64,000 bases of DNA. Source: Owenia fusiformis. Taxonomy: Eukaryota; Annelida; Polychaeta; Sabellida; Oweniidae. The first letter of the stretch is position 1. Every line of letters starts with the position of its first letter. Where the stretch lies: contig CAIIXF020000001.1 of NCBI GenBank assembly GCA_903813345.2, positions 186,001-250,000 of the forward strand, written 5' to 3'. Positions 13,101 through 24,266 of the stretch are shown piece after piece. The notes below the pieces were generated by a model. It was not told the DNA's origin. It made no database searches and was given only the letters and a program-made list of their open reading frames with translations. The translations under genes were made by a program, and so were the position numbers.

Positions 13101-16100
13101 CATTAACACTCTCCCCCAAACTAAAGGATGAGTCAGGATATATGCGCTTTTGGTCCTTCAGAAATAGAAATCACTGCGTCCGTCCCATGGACGCAGTGCA
13201 TGTCATATGCCAAAAATCAACTTTGGATGAATGTATTGATAAAGATATCACTTTCAGTCTCTTTATTATTATGTCATCACCAAAAAGTGGTGACATTTTG
13301 TTATGGTATCCTTTTTTTGTGATGGCGGTTGGTGGTTGGCGATCGGCAGGTGGCGGTTGGCCTCTGTAACAAATTCTTAAAACTTCCAATAACTTTACAA
13401 GTACTCTTTAGACAGACTTCAGTTTTTTTCAAACTGATCTACAAGTTTTCAGAAGTTCAAAGCTAACTTTATATTTAAAATTTGACCTTCAGTGAGCAGG
13501 TCATAAAGGTATTTTTATAACTTGCTTCAAACTGACCAATTTGTTTCAAAATCATGTACAAGTTAATGGATGTTCAAATCTGATTTTAAATGGCAAATCA
13601 ACTTATAGATTTTCTAGAAAAATATAATATCTTCTGTGAACAGCAATTTGGCTTTAGAAAAAATAGATCTACATATATGGCTATTACCAGCTTCTTAGAA
13701 ACATTAATCCAGTCAATTGAAAAGAAAGATCTTAATATTGCTATTTTCATCGACTTGTCTAAAGCATTTGATACGGTTAATCATGAGATACTTCTTCAAA
13801 AATTTTACTATTATGGAATCAGGGGAATGCACATAAGTGGTTCATTAGCTATCTTTCAAACCGAACTCAGGAAACAGAATATACTGACAAGACTTCCAAA
13901 ATCAACACAGTCACCTGCGGGGTCCCACAGGGCTCGATCCTTGGACCTATTCTGTTTCTTATTTACATCAATGACATTGTTATGACATCTTCTATATTTA
14001 AATTTGTTATCTTTGCTGATGAAACAAACCTTCTCTGCTCACATAAAAACCTAAGTACTCTCATTAATCATGTCAACTCTGAATTAGAAAATCTTGACAA
14101 ATGGCTATGTGCAAATAAACTATAGCTTAAACAAATTAAAAGAATCTGAAATAAAAATGCTAAATATTAAAATTAGAAATAAACCTATTGAGAGAATTTC
14201 AAAGACTACTTTCCTTGGAGTTATTATCGATGATGAACTTAAATGGAATGAGCATATCTTGTCAAGGTCAAAAATAAGTTAAATCACACTGCAATGATGT
14301 CTATTTATTACTCTCTCTATAGCCATATAAATTATTGTATTCTTATCTGGGGAACAGCAACTAAAGCTCTATTGTTTCAAATTCTGAAAGTACAAAAAAG
14401 ATTCTTAAGACTAATTTCAAACAGTGTTAGAACAGACGATTCCTCTCTACAATTTAAGAAAATAAAGATACTTAAATTAGAAGATATTCATAAGCTAAAT
14501 GTTGGTATTTTTGTATTTAATTGTCTCAAACGACCTAAAGAATTTCCTCAAACTTTATTCTATGACTACTTCATATCAAATGCTCAAACTCATGGTCAAG
14601 AGACACGTTATAGATTCAATCTTAGAGCTAATCGATTTAAATCTACATTTGGACAAAGGAGCATTAAACACATAGGACAAACAACATTGAATGAATTACC
14701 TGAAACTTTTAAACATCTGAATTCTAGAAATAAATTTAAGTCAGATTTGAAAAAGTATTATCTGGACAAGTATTAAATTGTATAACATTTAGTTATATGT
14801 GCTTATATATATGTGCTTCTATTACTTTTCTCCTAACTTTCTATCTTTAAAAACAGTTTTATATCTTGTCATCTTGATTAATACAATTATGTAATATAAT
14901 CATATGTAACTATATACACCCGCATGGGTGTCAGTTGCCTGTACAATGAACATTGATATAATTGATGAATAAACAACTATGCAAACTGGTCAAAAAAGTT
15001 TTTTTTTCAACTTGCTTCAAATTGACTAATTTTTTGGGCTCAATATCATCTAGAAGTTCTCAAAAGTTCAAATCTGACTCTAGATTTGACATTCAGTGAC
15101 ATTCTCAAGGTCAAAAAATATTTGATCTTCAATGACCTTCTCAAGGTCAAAAAGGTCTTTTTTCAACTTGCTTCAAATTGACCATTTTTTAAGATTATCT
15201 ACAAGTTCTCAGAAGTTCAAATCTGACTTGAGATTTTACCTTCAATGACCTTTTCAGGGTTAAAAGGTCTTTTTTCAACTTGCTTCAAATTGTCCAATTT
15301 TTCTCAAAATTATCTACAAGTTCTCAGAAATTCAAATCTGACTTTTGATTGAACTAATAATATTGTGAGCAACTAGGTGGTGACATTTTGTCATGTTAAT
15401 GCCTTGTTTTGTCAAATCTACTAATTTATCAATATTCTATTTCTACAAGAAATAAAATTTTCTTTCGAAGTTTCCTTACCTGAAAGTTGATTTCCAATCG
15501 AAATAGTATGAGGCTTGTGATAAGACAATTAGTTGCTACAGTAATTGATTTCTGACCTGTAATCAGAACGAGTTCTATGATTGACCCTTAGCTGAAGAGC
15601 TGATTCAAACCATTTTCTATTGGTTAAAGTTGTACTAAAACCAATTTCAGAATCTCTTATTATCTCGTATTTAGCACAAATAACATCCCTTTTGTTATTT
15701 TGACTACAATGCTTGTGCTATTTCCCCACACCACACGATTTATTAAGATAAGGCTGTCACCCTCTGAAATGTTGTTAATTTTGCGCACTTTTTGAGGTCA
15801 CCTGACCATGAAAGTTTTGACGTACTGTGTGCCAAGTTATTCTGGCGCTAAATCGAAAAGTTGTTATTGCAAACTACTACAAAGACTGAACCAAAGTAGA
15901 AAAAGACATTAGTTTCATATTCGCACGCATTCCAATAGCCAAATAAACATTTTTATTTGATTGAACTTCACAAAAAGAAATTCTTGAGGAAAGAGCACTG
16001 CAATATTATTCATTACATATACAAGGAATTGATTGAAATGCATTTGTTAAACCATATATCGATAACTGAAAATGTTAACCCAATAATTATATTTTGGCCT

Positions 16101-18051
16101 TAGAGCATTACATTCGGGTTAAACAATTTTAATCCCCCAAAACTGGCAATGTTTGATGTTATATAACTTACATGCTTTCAATAGCCTCTCTGGTTGATTG
16201 ATTCTGCACTCAATTGCAAGTGGTATTATACCCTTCGCAAAATTGATGAGAATAGCTGTTTTTCAGACACTACAATTTTGGATATTTCTCAAGTCGATTT
16301 CCTAACTCATTCCCTGATTTATCCTTTATTTAGTTCTATCAGATACAATATTTTGATGCCACCCATAAGTTGTGTCTTCTGTCGATTCTCCTTGAGATAT
16401 GTGTTACAACTTACAAGTGACATCTATAAATGAACATGTATTATTTTATACCTTACCTGATAGATGTGTTTTATTTACTTGCTAGATTATTAGTCAGAAT
16501 CAAGAGCGGTTTGTGCAGATGTTGAATGAGCCAGCTGCAGGGGGAGGCCCAGGAGGGGTACAAGCTGGGGGAGTTCCAGCACACCCACAGCCACAAGGCA
16601 TCCCTGTAACTCCATTAGAAAAAGAAGCTATTGATAGGGTAGGTATAAAGAAGTCAAAGTAGATTGCATTTTTTAATGCAGCAACTTAATTGTTGAGAGC
16701 TTTTAAGAAAGGACAGGTGGTGGTAAGGCCTCCTTGTAGCCTCCCGAGAAAACAAGTGTAAATAGGCAAGGAATTGAAGATAGTATAACTTATTACTTAA
16801 AATCTGATTTTTGACCTTGACACCTGGGTCACTTTGGCAGATGCTATTTATTGTTCAAATTTCCAGTACAAAATATGAAAGCCATAGGATTAATTTATTT
16901 GTGACTGAAAATAAGACATGTGAATGGCAATTACATTAAAATTTGAATTGAAATGCTCATATGGGCATAATTCTGTGGACACATGTTATAGTCTCCAACA
17001 TCATTCATCATTGGAAAGCCAAAATAACACCAAAATTGAGATTAATACAATTTGTACAAGTTCTTCTCTCTGTTTGACACCATTCATTTTTCACTTCAGT
17101 TTTGCAACGGCAATATTTTTACAAACTGCAATCTTTTTCTGAATTAACGAACTGGAGAAAAAACCCCGAAAAACCGAACTGGAGAACTGATTTTTTGAAC
17201 TGAATGTACCGAGCCAGGCCTAAGAACCAATACAAGCAACACCGCTGTTTCGTCACACCGTTAGATATCAATATCGTTATTGCAGAGAAGTGTGCCAATG
17301 TTAACTTTTCAATGAAATGGGATGAACACCATATGATAACACAATAGACAAAAAATGACAATCTTTTACAGATTTGCATAAATGAATTACACACACAGCT
17401 GCATTTTGACAATGTTCTACTCTGAATGCCATACATTCTATGTACTAGTAATTAATTCCATAGTGTGTACCCATATTTTGACAACCCTGTAATGGGGCTC
17501 TTTCTGCTAATTTTTCAACAAAAGTTTTGGCACTTCTTGAAATTGAAGATCTCAAAACAAAAGGTTTTCTACAACATGCAATTCGTTTTAAAAGTAAATG
17601 GGAGAGTTTTTTGGAAAAAGGTTAAGTTGATTATTTATTGAACCATTATATCCAGTTATGCTTGATGCTAAAATTAAACTTAAATTGTATCTCAGAAAGC
17701 ACTAATATGATATGAAGTCATGTGTACAGTAAAACCTGTATATTAGAACACCTCTCTAATCCAAATCTCTCAATGTGAACTTGGTCCCAATTTATTATCT
17801 TCGATTAATATACATATTAAGGAATCTTAATATTTGAACAACTGCAAATCCAAACATTATACCAATCCTAACTTTACATTTGGATGAGACAGGTTTAGCT
17901 GTAATTAGTGTTAAGATATTTTGTTTTTCCATTCCAGTTAAAAGCATTAGGATTTCCGGAGGACTTATGTGTACAAGCTTATTTCGCATGTGACAAGAAC
18001 GAAGAACTAGCAGCAAACTTTCTACTTTCTCAAGGTTTTGATGACAGTTGA
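4107..18051 (+). CDS. RAD23: RAD23-type UV excision repair / ubiquitin shuttle protein (eight exons, 5' end missing)
   Basis: RAD23 proteins bind XPC in nucleotide excision repair and carry ubiquitylated proteins to the proteasome. Exons 4107-4185, 4443-4522, 5028-5209, 5469-5685, 6209-6422, 12562-12689, 16486-16638 and 17938-18051 have GT/AG borders and join in one frame (1167 nt, 389 codons with TGA). Domain order is the family's: ubiquitin-like ([18 protein letters not shown]), Ala/Pro/Thr linker, UBA1 ([17 protein letters not shown]), Gln-Ala-Pro linker, XPC-binding ([19 protein letters not shown]), UBA2 ([18 protein letters not shown]). With about 20 missing N-terminal residues the length matches the roughly 410 residues of vertebrate RAD23B. 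The initiating exon was not found and is probably upstream. The family assignment is secure; choice between paralogues is not possible here. Confidence 0.96.
4323..4441 (+). repeat. 60-bp duplication of an acceptor-proximal intron segment
   Basis: Two copies of a segment containing catagtatgtaagttttctt and cccttttcattg; the second runs into cag, the acceptor of the RAD23 exon at 4443. The copies differ by a few bases and a 3-bp length change. Confidence 0.88.
4443..4522 (+). CDS. RAD23: RAD23 exon: end of ubiquitin-like domain
   Basis: Borders ttgcag|GAAAAATATT and ACAAAG|gtaag. It encodes (G)[19 protein letters not shown] followed by VVVMVTK, the final strands of the domain, which in the family bind the proteasome. 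Confidence 0.95.
4523..5027 (+). other. RAD23 intron without recognisable content
   Basis: AT-rich intron; no frame, repeat or RNA gene that I can support. Confidence 0.6.
5028..5209 (+). CDS. RAD23: RAD23 exon: Ala/Pro/Thr linker
   Basis: Borders tgctag|TCAAAG and GAAAG|gtatta. It encodes a low-complexity linker ([19 protein letters not shown]...) ending in a charged stretch ([15 protein letters not shown]). Such flexible segments separate the ubiquitin-like domain from UBA1 in the family. Confidence 0.9.
5469..5685 (+). CDS. RAD23: RAD23 exon: UBA1 domain
   Basis: Borders attacag|C and TTCAAT|gtgag. A Ser/Thr-rich lead is followed by UBA1: [19 protein letters not shown] and the helix-3 part [12 protein letters not shown]. 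The MGF loop and NNPxRAVxYL are the ubiquitin-binding signatures of UBA domains. Confidence 0.96.
5686..6208 (+). other. RAD23 intron without recognisable content
   Basis: AT-rich intron between the UBA1 exon and the Gln-Ala-Pro linker exon. No repeat or second gene recognised. Confidence 0.6.
6209..6422 (+). CDS. RAD23: RAD23 exon: Gln-Ala-Pro linker with internal repeats
   Basis: Borders ttacatag|GGCATACC and CCTGGAG|gttag. It opens with GIPE, which directly follows UBA1 in RAD23 proteins, then a Pro/Ala linker with three tandem TGQAPV(S/P)-type repeats. Phase 1 at the 3' end matches the next exon across about 6.1 kb of intron. Confidence 0.9.
8617..9490 (+). repeat. Higher-order block inside the 59-bp array (first copy)
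   Basis: An ordered series of variant units (gcataaggttgag, gaggaacaag with cgcaaacat, ggggaacaag, gcacaaaaatgag, gagcaaacctc) is found again at 11234-12107. Three markers checked (8617/11234, 8792/11409, 9331/11948) all give an offset of 2617, i.e. 44 units plus the 21-bp partial unit. Confidence 0.85.
11234..12107 (+). repeat. Higher-order block inside the 59-bp array (second copy)
   Basis: Same order of variant units as 8617-9490, displaced by 2617 bp. After about 12107 the two series diverge (cataag versus cacaag). Confidence 0.85.
12562..12689 (+). CDS. RAD23: RAD23 exon: XPC-binding domain, main part
   Basis: Borders cttttcag|AAGACCCC and TTACAA|gtgagt. It encodes [20 protein letters not shown], then [20 protein letters not shown] and LLQ. 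This is the XPC-binding (STI1-like) helical domain through which RAD23 stabilises XPC. Confidence 0.96.
12690..13270. other. RAD23 intron with a degraded foldback-family fragment
   Basis: Mostly AT-rich. About 12850-13070 (ctcggtttggagaatgaagttcat, cgctaataattttttt, catttaaat) resembles, in part inverted, the element at 38816-39216. A short palindrome gcgtccgtcccatggacgc lies near 13177. Confidence 0.5.
13271..15411 (-). mobile_element. Dispersed ~750-bp repeat, interrupted by a LINE fragment
   Basis: Both outer segments (13271-13585 and about 14990-15411) match in reverse orientation the repeat at 50107-51175: end motifs gtcatcaccaaaaagtggtgaca and aggtggtgacattttgtcatg with ttaatgccttg, and an interior of repeated 'ttcaacttgcttcaaattgac / agttctcagaagttcaaatc' blocks. 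Without the LINE the length is about 740 bp, as for the copy near 50 kb without its own insertion. No coding sequence. Confidence 0.75.
13586..14985 (+). pseudogene. Non-LTR retrotransposon reverse-transcriptase fragment
   Basis: The frame from 13590 encodes [20 protein letters not shown] and [20 protein letters not shown], classical RT motifs. A frameshift near 13828 leads to [20 protein letters not shown] and then FADETNLLC, where the family has FADD; the second catalytic aspartate is replaced by glutamate. A TAG near 14123 and another break near 14282 follow; [18 protein letters not shown] and a C-terminal frame (14294-14776) complete the 3' half. No endonuclease is visible, so the copy is 5'-truncated and dead. 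The A-rich end is at about 14970 (aataaacaac). Confidence 0.88.
15412..16485 (+). other. RAD23 intron without recognisable content
   Basis: About 1 kb of AT-rich intron. A small frame at 16194-16433 shows no motif. Nothing supported. Confidence 0.5.
16486..16638 (+). CDS. RAD23: RAD23 exon: end of XPC-binding domain and Gly/Pro linker
   Basis: Borders ttgctag|ATTATT and GATAGG|gtaggt. It encodes [20 protein letters not shown] (last helix), a Gly/Pro/Ala linker, then the start of UBA2 ([10 protein letters not shown]). Confidence 0.95.
16639..17937 (+). other. RAD23 last intron with a pogo/Tigger-like end
   Basis: Mostly unremarkable. At about 17727 the string acagtaaaacctgtatatta resembles pogo/Tigger-type transposon ends; similar strings occur near 22141 and 32742. 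No transposase. Confidence 0.4.
17938..18051 (+). CDS. RAD23: RAD23 terminal exon: UBA2 and stop
   Basis: Acceptor attccag|TTAAAAGC. It encodes [20 protein letters not shown], then [17 protein letters not shown] and a TGA at 18049-18051. The C-terminal UBA is the conserved end of RAD23 proteins and protects the shuttle from degradation. Confidence 0.97.
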   Translation, partial: LKALGFPEDLCVQAYFACDKNEELAANFLLSQGFDDS

Positions 18052-18630
18052 TCTGCTTTAAAAACACTTTTTTATTATTTCATTATTAATTAACGTTATC
18101 TGAACATCCACTTCCTATGTGGTCTGTTTGGCTATCTAAAACTAGGACTGAAATAGCCTCAAACCTGTATGTAATAATGAAATAGCGCCACATCTGTTGT
18201 ATATTATAATGAAATTGCATCAGACATTTCTATATCTGCAATATGTATAAAACACATAAAGTGACAATATACCATAGCATTTATTTTAACATTTTTTTGC
18301 CAATTGTTTTTGGATGCAATATCATTTGTTCAAACAATTTTCATGGAAAGCAAGGCAAATAAGTGCACTCAATTTGGATTGCTATGAGAAATGCTTGTTG
18401 TTGGTGCTTTATTATAGATCTAAATACTATCTGATGAACCACTGTGGTCTCATCATTAGATCTATTAATGATGTGCCATAACTTTTGAACTTTTCAATTG
18501 TATAACATGAACCATCAGATGCATCTCTTTTAGTATAAAACAATAAAACATTTTCAGTACTGTTAAAACTTGGAATAAATGCTGCCAGTAGCTATATGAA
18601 TAAAGTTTGTAAAGCATATCTCAGTATATA
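18052..18630 (+). other. RAD23 3' untranslated region
   Basis: AT-rich sequence without a long frame follows the TGA. AATAAA hexamers occur at about 18542, 18574 and 18599, so polyadenylation near 18.56-18.63 kb is likely. The limit is inferred. Confidence 0.6.
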
Positions 18631-18794
18631 ATGTTTTTAGTTGATTGCTCAGGAGTAAATATCATATCCTTCCATGTATCTGGAAAATACATCAAATACT
18701 ACTTTTTTTTAAGTTGGCCACCATTTTTAAAGTGGAGGGAATATTTTTCGAAGATCTAATTTTTTCATTACCAACCAAAGTAATGACTAGTAAT

Positions 18795-19023
18795 GCAGGG
18801 CTCTCACCAGGAAATATTTAGGGTGTGGTGCTAACATCTTCAGAATAACCGTTCAATCATGATAAATCATATTTATGTTATGTTTTATCCTTTTTACATG
18901 CTATTATTTTATATTCAGTCAAGTTTAGACTATGGAAACAGTCATGATTTGCCAATAGGGTGTGGAGGGAGCTAAATAGAGTGTGGTGCTGCGCCACAGT
19001 CTAAAAGCCTGGCAAGAGCCCTG
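18795..19023. mobile_element. Short foldback element
   Basis: Ends are inverted: cagggctctcaccagg at about 18797 and cctggcaagagccctg ending near 19022, with taatg on both sides as a possible 5-bp target duplication. Inside, ggtgtggtgct occurs twice. Non-coding. Confidence 0.75.
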
Positions 19024-19489
19024 TAATGTATGGAATTTTAGTTGTGTATCCATAAATTGTATCTTTCATCCTGTCCCTCACGGGCCATGTATAGGTATCA
19101 AGAAAACAGCAATTTGAGACCTCTGTTAGAATGACTATGATAGTCAAATGAAAGGTGTTATCCAGTAGATTCTAATTACTGTATCGTTTTTATGATTTTA
19201 AGCTTCAGAAATTCCACAATGGTAACAAACCAGCTGTTGGAAATGATTTATGGGCAATTTAACTAATTAACTTCCCAGCAGTGGGTTTCAACACATCTGA
19301 AGACATGTTCCATTTAACTGTGTATAAGACAATACATGCATTTAAATATTCTTTGGATCTAATTTGAAAGTAAGTATTTTTCTGAAAATTCCATTTTGCC
19401 CATAAAACGTGTCAAAATTTGGTTGACACTCAATTTTTATAGGGTCCATTAATTAATAGAGGATACATTTAATGATATCAACCACATTT

Positions 19490-20290
19490 TTCAAAAGTTG
19501 CAGAAAAAACAAAATTGGATTTCTGAATTTTATCAAGTTAACTCAAGTATGAATATTGCAAGAGGTTTTATTGATGTCAATAAAGCAAAATACACAAACA
19601 TCTCAAAATACAGATTGAAAGCAAATAATGTTTTATTCCAAATTAGAGACCAAAAATCAAAATTCTTTTATGAAATTTTGAAAAATAAGCAGTCTGAAAA
19701 ATGGTTCATGAAAAAGAAATGGGAACGTAAATTTTGCTTCTTAAATAATGAAACCTACTATGAAATAAATTGGCAAAACTTTTTCTTTACAAAGATAAAA
19801 TGTAAAGAAAAGAAGATTTCAACTATAAAATTATAAACAACATCCTTCCTAGTCTTAATGATTTACATCTATATGGAAAAAGTGAAACATATAATGGCAG
19901 TTTGTGCGGAGAAGTATGTACATTAAAACACTTGCTTATCGCATGTACACTCTCCCAAAATGTTTGGAAATATATCTTTAATGTATCAGGTTTAAAGATA
20001 ACATATAGAAAGTTGATAATAGGCTATAATGGAAATGATGACCAGACTACATTTTTGAACTACTTTATTAGTATTGTAACATTTGTGATATATAAAGCAT
20101 ACATTCAAGAATTAAATAATGGAATAAAACTGAATTTTGAGAGAATTGTTAAAACTCTAAAATTCGAAATTTATGTATGTAAAAATGTATTTTTTAAAAA
20201 CAACTGGAATATAAGATTGTAATTGATTTACTACTACTGTATCTGTACTTATTTTAGAAACTGAAATAAACTATATTGAAAAGGAAAAAA
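19490..20290 (+). pseudogene. 5'-truncated LINE, C-terminal RT region
   Basis: Two frames (19498-19836, 19902-20222) give a Lys/Asn-rich protein with KSKFFYEILKNKQSEKWF and then CGEVCTLKHLLIACTLSQNVW, the Cys/His knuckle followed by W typical of C-termini of L1/Tx1-like LINEs. It ends in an A-rich tail (gaaaaggaaaaaaaaaagaa). A break separates the frames and there is no RT core: a dead 3' fragment. Confidence 0.7.
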
Positions 20291-20299
20291 AAAAGAAAA

Positions 20300-21145
20300 A
20301 TAGGGTCCACAATGCATCCATAAAAATCCAGTCTCATTCCATAAAGTCGCACCCCAATTGATGTACTAGATTAGATTAATTACTACTGTACTATTCTATA
20401 TATATCATCTACGTCTTGGCATCATCACTGGCAATGAGGACACTCAGGACAGTGATGCTAAACTAACGTCTATATATATATCTTTTATTGACTCTTTAGA
20501 TGTCATATCATGACATATTAGTCACTAAGGTAGAGCAGTTCTTCCCATTGTCGAGTTGAAGAACTGGTATCTCTATCCTGGCTAGAACCATAGACAATTC
20601 TTGCCAGCGCAAGCCTTTTATCGAGTTAGCAGCACTCTAGAGATCTGCTGACACTGACATGGGCAACGGAATAAGTTGCTATCTTCGGGCTGTCTTGGTG
20701 TCTTCAAGTGGTTAGCATATTATTACAGAATTTGTCAATGAAAATGTTACATTGTTGTATAATTGAGAAACCGTAACGCTACTAATGATAGGACAACATA
20801 TACCAGTGTATAATGTATAAATGTACTGGTACAGTACAGTATGGGGTGGCTTACATTATTTTTATTCTTTTCAATTTTTCGTGATTAGTGAGACTTTAAA
20901 GATGTAAAGCAATAGGAGACACTTTTTAACTTTTTAAAGGTCAACAAAAGCTAAAAATATCAAATATCAGATCTGATTTCTTGAAAAGTGTTTGATTTCG
21001 AAATAAATGACCAACGGTGAATGAATACATTGAATTATAGACCACATTATGTTTGGAAAGGATTAACATTGTACAGAAAGAACTCTTTTGGTCCAAATAA
21101 CATGAGTTAATAGCTAAGTCATTAAGTTACTCTTGCACATACAGC
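20300..21145. other. Intergenic sequence, nothing recognised
   Basis: No exon-like frame, repeat array or RNA gene that I can support between the LINE tail and the 2317-bp duplication. Confidence 0.45.
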
Positions 21146-21810
21146 AACTACCACTTATTTGAAAGTTCTACCTTAACAGAGTGTCTGATATTTAAAGAAA
21201 ATTTGACTTTTCCACGCCAAACTCGGCGATGACAGGTCAAATAAGCTATACATAGCTATACATAAAATGAATGTAGATAATGATTGGAACACTGACCTTT
21301 GCCCTTTTTCAGTAACCACCTGATGGCATCTTCTCTACAATGAGGCTATAGAGAAGACAATGACATATTAAGCAAAAACATTTTATTATGTATTTAACAT
21401 TTTACTTTATTACAATAGTAATCTAGTACTGTACATTATTGCATTGTTTTACATTTTGGCACTTTAACATAAATATCACCTCACATGTTGTGAATATATC
21501 ATATACCTGTACAATTCAATTGTTTTAACAAACTGATCTTAAAATAGTTCCATTATTTGCATAATTAATATTCTATTCTGTACACAGCTAATGATGAAAA
21601 TATGTACATGAAAATGTCATGAAAAACATGGTATAAATTGCAATGTCCCAATTGAGCACATGTCGGCATGCTGCATGGAAAGATTTATAAAAAATATAAC
21701 AAGAGGGGGTATATCGTAAGTAGGGCCCTGAAAAATAATACAGGGACCCCATTAGACCCCTTCAATTTTAGAGTATCTTGAAAAGGTATTTTTTATTTGT
21801 AAGTTGAATG

Positions 21811-21949
21811 TTATGAGTCTGATGATCCAAAGTTCAGTTGGTTTAACTGCACCCCTCCATGACTGCTACTAGAAATGTCTGTTGTGAGGTTAGCTTCATA
21901 TGTTGGGTTCTCAAATGCTGGCTTCATTGGTATCTTCAATGGAGACCTC
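21811..21949 (-). CDS. Cytoplasmic-tail exon with stop, duplicate (copy 1)
   Basis: Identical to 24128-24266, with the NPTY motif and TAA (21811-21813) intact. Protein from either 3' end would be the same. Confidence 0.83.
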
Positions 21950-22224
21950 CTGCAGAAGAAACAAACTGGTTTAATAATTTCATACTCTACATTGAGGTTA
22001 ATTTCTGCTTTTTGTGAATATCATATATGGTGTAAAGAATTGTGGATAATCAACTTGTTAAATGTTTTGATATTGATGTACTTGTGTACAAGTTGCATGG
22101 AACTGGAGATTACTAGTGAAAAATATAACGAGAGCAAACTACAGTAAAGCCTGGCATTCCTAATGACCCTAGGACTGGCCAGACAAGCAGGTGTTTATAT
22201 TTTAAGTTTATTAACATGTTAATC

Positions 22225-22330
22225 TTTAAACAAGGCATTCACATGTAAAATGTCACAACCATTTGTTACAAACACCAACCAACGAGACCACCACAATGAG
22301 TCACCACTTTTTGATGGTGACATAAAAATT
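22225..22330. repeat. Short member of the 'ggtgacataa' dispersed family (also at 24542-24647)
   Basis: Begins aacaaggcattcacatgtaa with aatgtcac and ends agtcaccactttttgatggtgacataa. The same ends bound the longer copies at 13271-15411 (inverted) and 50107-51175, and a short copy near 44370-44512. Confidence 0.65.
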
Positions 22331-22410
22331 GAAATAAAGAGTTCACATTGAAAGGTGTTCAGATTACAGAGATGTGTGGTCTCATTGTATGTGTGGGATT
22401 GTCAACTTAC

Positions 22411-22543
22411 AGCTTGCGTCTGAAGAGGAATCCCATCAAAACAATGATGATGACAACGAGGACTACAGCCCCAACACTGACGCCTACAATGACACCCGTC
22501 CTGTTGCTGCCACTATTTGACCCTGTCTGGCCTTGGGGAGCTT
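22411..22543 (-). CDS. Transmembrane exon, duplicate (copy 1)
   Basis: Identical to 24728-24860, with acceptor, donor and membrane helix intact. Confidence 0.85.
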
Positions 22544-22652
22544 CTACAATACAACATCAAAAGTATGAGTCACAAATATCACATGGAATGAAGACTGGCA
22601 AAACCATAAATCAGTTATTAATAGAATATTTATCACTGCATGTTTAACTTAC

Positions 22653-22715
22653 TTGGTGAGACTGATGGTTGACTGGATGAAGATTTTAATGTGCTGCCAA
22701 TAGAGCTGCTAGACC
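22653..22715 (-). CDS. Stalk exon, duplicate (copy 1)
   Basis: Identical to 24970-25032, offset 2317. All splice signals are intact. No upstream sushi exon is duplicated with it, so it can only be used by skipping the proximal set or as a mutually exclusive 3' end. Confidence 0.8.
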
Positions 22716-24127
22716 CTATAATGGTATGAGAAAAGATACTATACATGTTTTTTTTTATGATAACTGGTATATCTAATTTCTGAAGTTCTATTAAAAACAT
22801 TGATGTCTATGCTGATATCAGCAACATAAACTGTATGCTACCTTAATAACAACAGTTAATCATTACCATAAATTTTTTAATTATAGTTTATTTTTATTGA
22901 ATAGCGGCTTAAGATGGAATTTTAGTAAATAACATACTGGTAGTTTTGATTTTTGGGACTAACATAAACATTGACTTCTCAACAAATCATGCATCAATTA
23001 CTTTAATATTTTTTAAAGTATGAATTCAATGTGTTTGTGACCTGCTCCCTGTGGACAGTTCTTACTTCTTATCAATCATATAAAATATGTTTTACAACAT
23101 ATATATACAGGGTTGGCAAATAAAAATGGGACACTCACATAAATCCTAATGAAAATAGCAGATATGAACGAAATGTCATGAAAATTTGGGATGAACATTT
23201 GTGATTATTTATGTAAAATTTCAAATCAAACAATGCAAGTTTTCATTCTATTTCTCTTTAAGCAAGACATGTGACGCATCACCTCAAAAAACAGCTTTTG
23301 AAATTGCAGAATTTTTCGTAATTTCTATAATTTTAGGTACACTATTCTATTTCTCTTTATTTTCCCATCATTATATTCATATCTTGCCAAAATATCATTG
23401 CTATTTGTAGCCTAGACAGTCTCCTCTATGTGATAACATCGTGACCTTTCATAACAGAGCCTAACTACCACTTATTTGAAAGTTCTACCTTAACAGAGTG
23501 TCTGATATTTAAAGAAAATTTGACTTTTCCACGCCAAACTCGGCGATGACAGGTCAAATAAGCTATACATAGCTATACATAAAATGAATGTAGATAATGA
23601 TTGGAACACTGACCTTTGCCCTTTTTCAGTAACCACCTGATGGCATCTTCTCTACAATGAGGCTATAGAGAAGACAATGACATATTAAGCAAAAACATTT
23701 TATTATGTATTTAACATTTTACTTTATTACAATAGTAATCTAGTACTGTACATTATTGCATTGTTTTACATTTTGGCACTTTAACATAAATATCACCTCA
23801 CATGTTGTGAATATATCATATACCTGTACAATTCAATTGTTTTAACAAACTGATCTTAAAATAGTTCCATTATTTGCATAATTAATATTCTATTCTGTAC
23901 ACAGCTAATGATGAAAATATGTACATGAAAATGTCATGAAAAACATGGTATAAATTGCAATGTCCCAATTGAGCACATGTCGGCATGCTGCATGGAAAGA
24001 TTTATAAAAAATATAACAAGAGGGGGTATATCGTAAGTAGGGCCCTGAAAAATAATACAGGGACCCCATTAGACCCCTTCAATTTTAGAGTATCTTGAAA
24101 AGGTATTTTTTATTTGTAAGTTGAATG

Positions 24128-24266
24128 TTATGAGTCTGATGATCCAAAGTTCAGTTGGTTTAACTGCACCCCTCCATGACTGCTACTAGAAATGTCTGTT
24201 GTGAGGTTAGCTTCATATGTTGGGTTCTCAAATGCTGGCTTCATTGGTATCTTCAATGGAGACCTC
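24128..24266 (-). CDS. Receptor exon 26: cytoplasmic tail and stop (copy 2)
   Basis: Acceptor ctgcag|GAGGTCTC; stop TAA at 24128-24130. Encodes RSPLKIPMKPAFENPTYEAN, then LTTDISSSSHGG and a hydrophilic end. The NPTY is an NPxY-type motif. An AATAAA on this strand lies at 24109-24114, only 14 nt past the stop; whether it is used is unknown. Confidence 0.88.

Larger units (their letters stand above)
21146..23462 (-). repeat. 2317-bp tandem duplication, copy 1 (distal 3' end of the receptor gene)
   Basis: Repeated at 23463-25779 with constant offset 2317. The only difference I found is T at 22938 against C at 25255. It contains complete copies of the three last coding exons of the CUB/sushi gene plus a truncated mariner-like element. 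Its join with copy 2 shows 'taac' microhomology (cctaac/tacc). Confidence 0.97.

Noticed and set aside
21875-22147. Plus-strand frame, repeated at 24192-24464
   Set aside because: Antisense to the receptor tail exon and its intron; duplicated only because the whole 2317 bp is duplicated.
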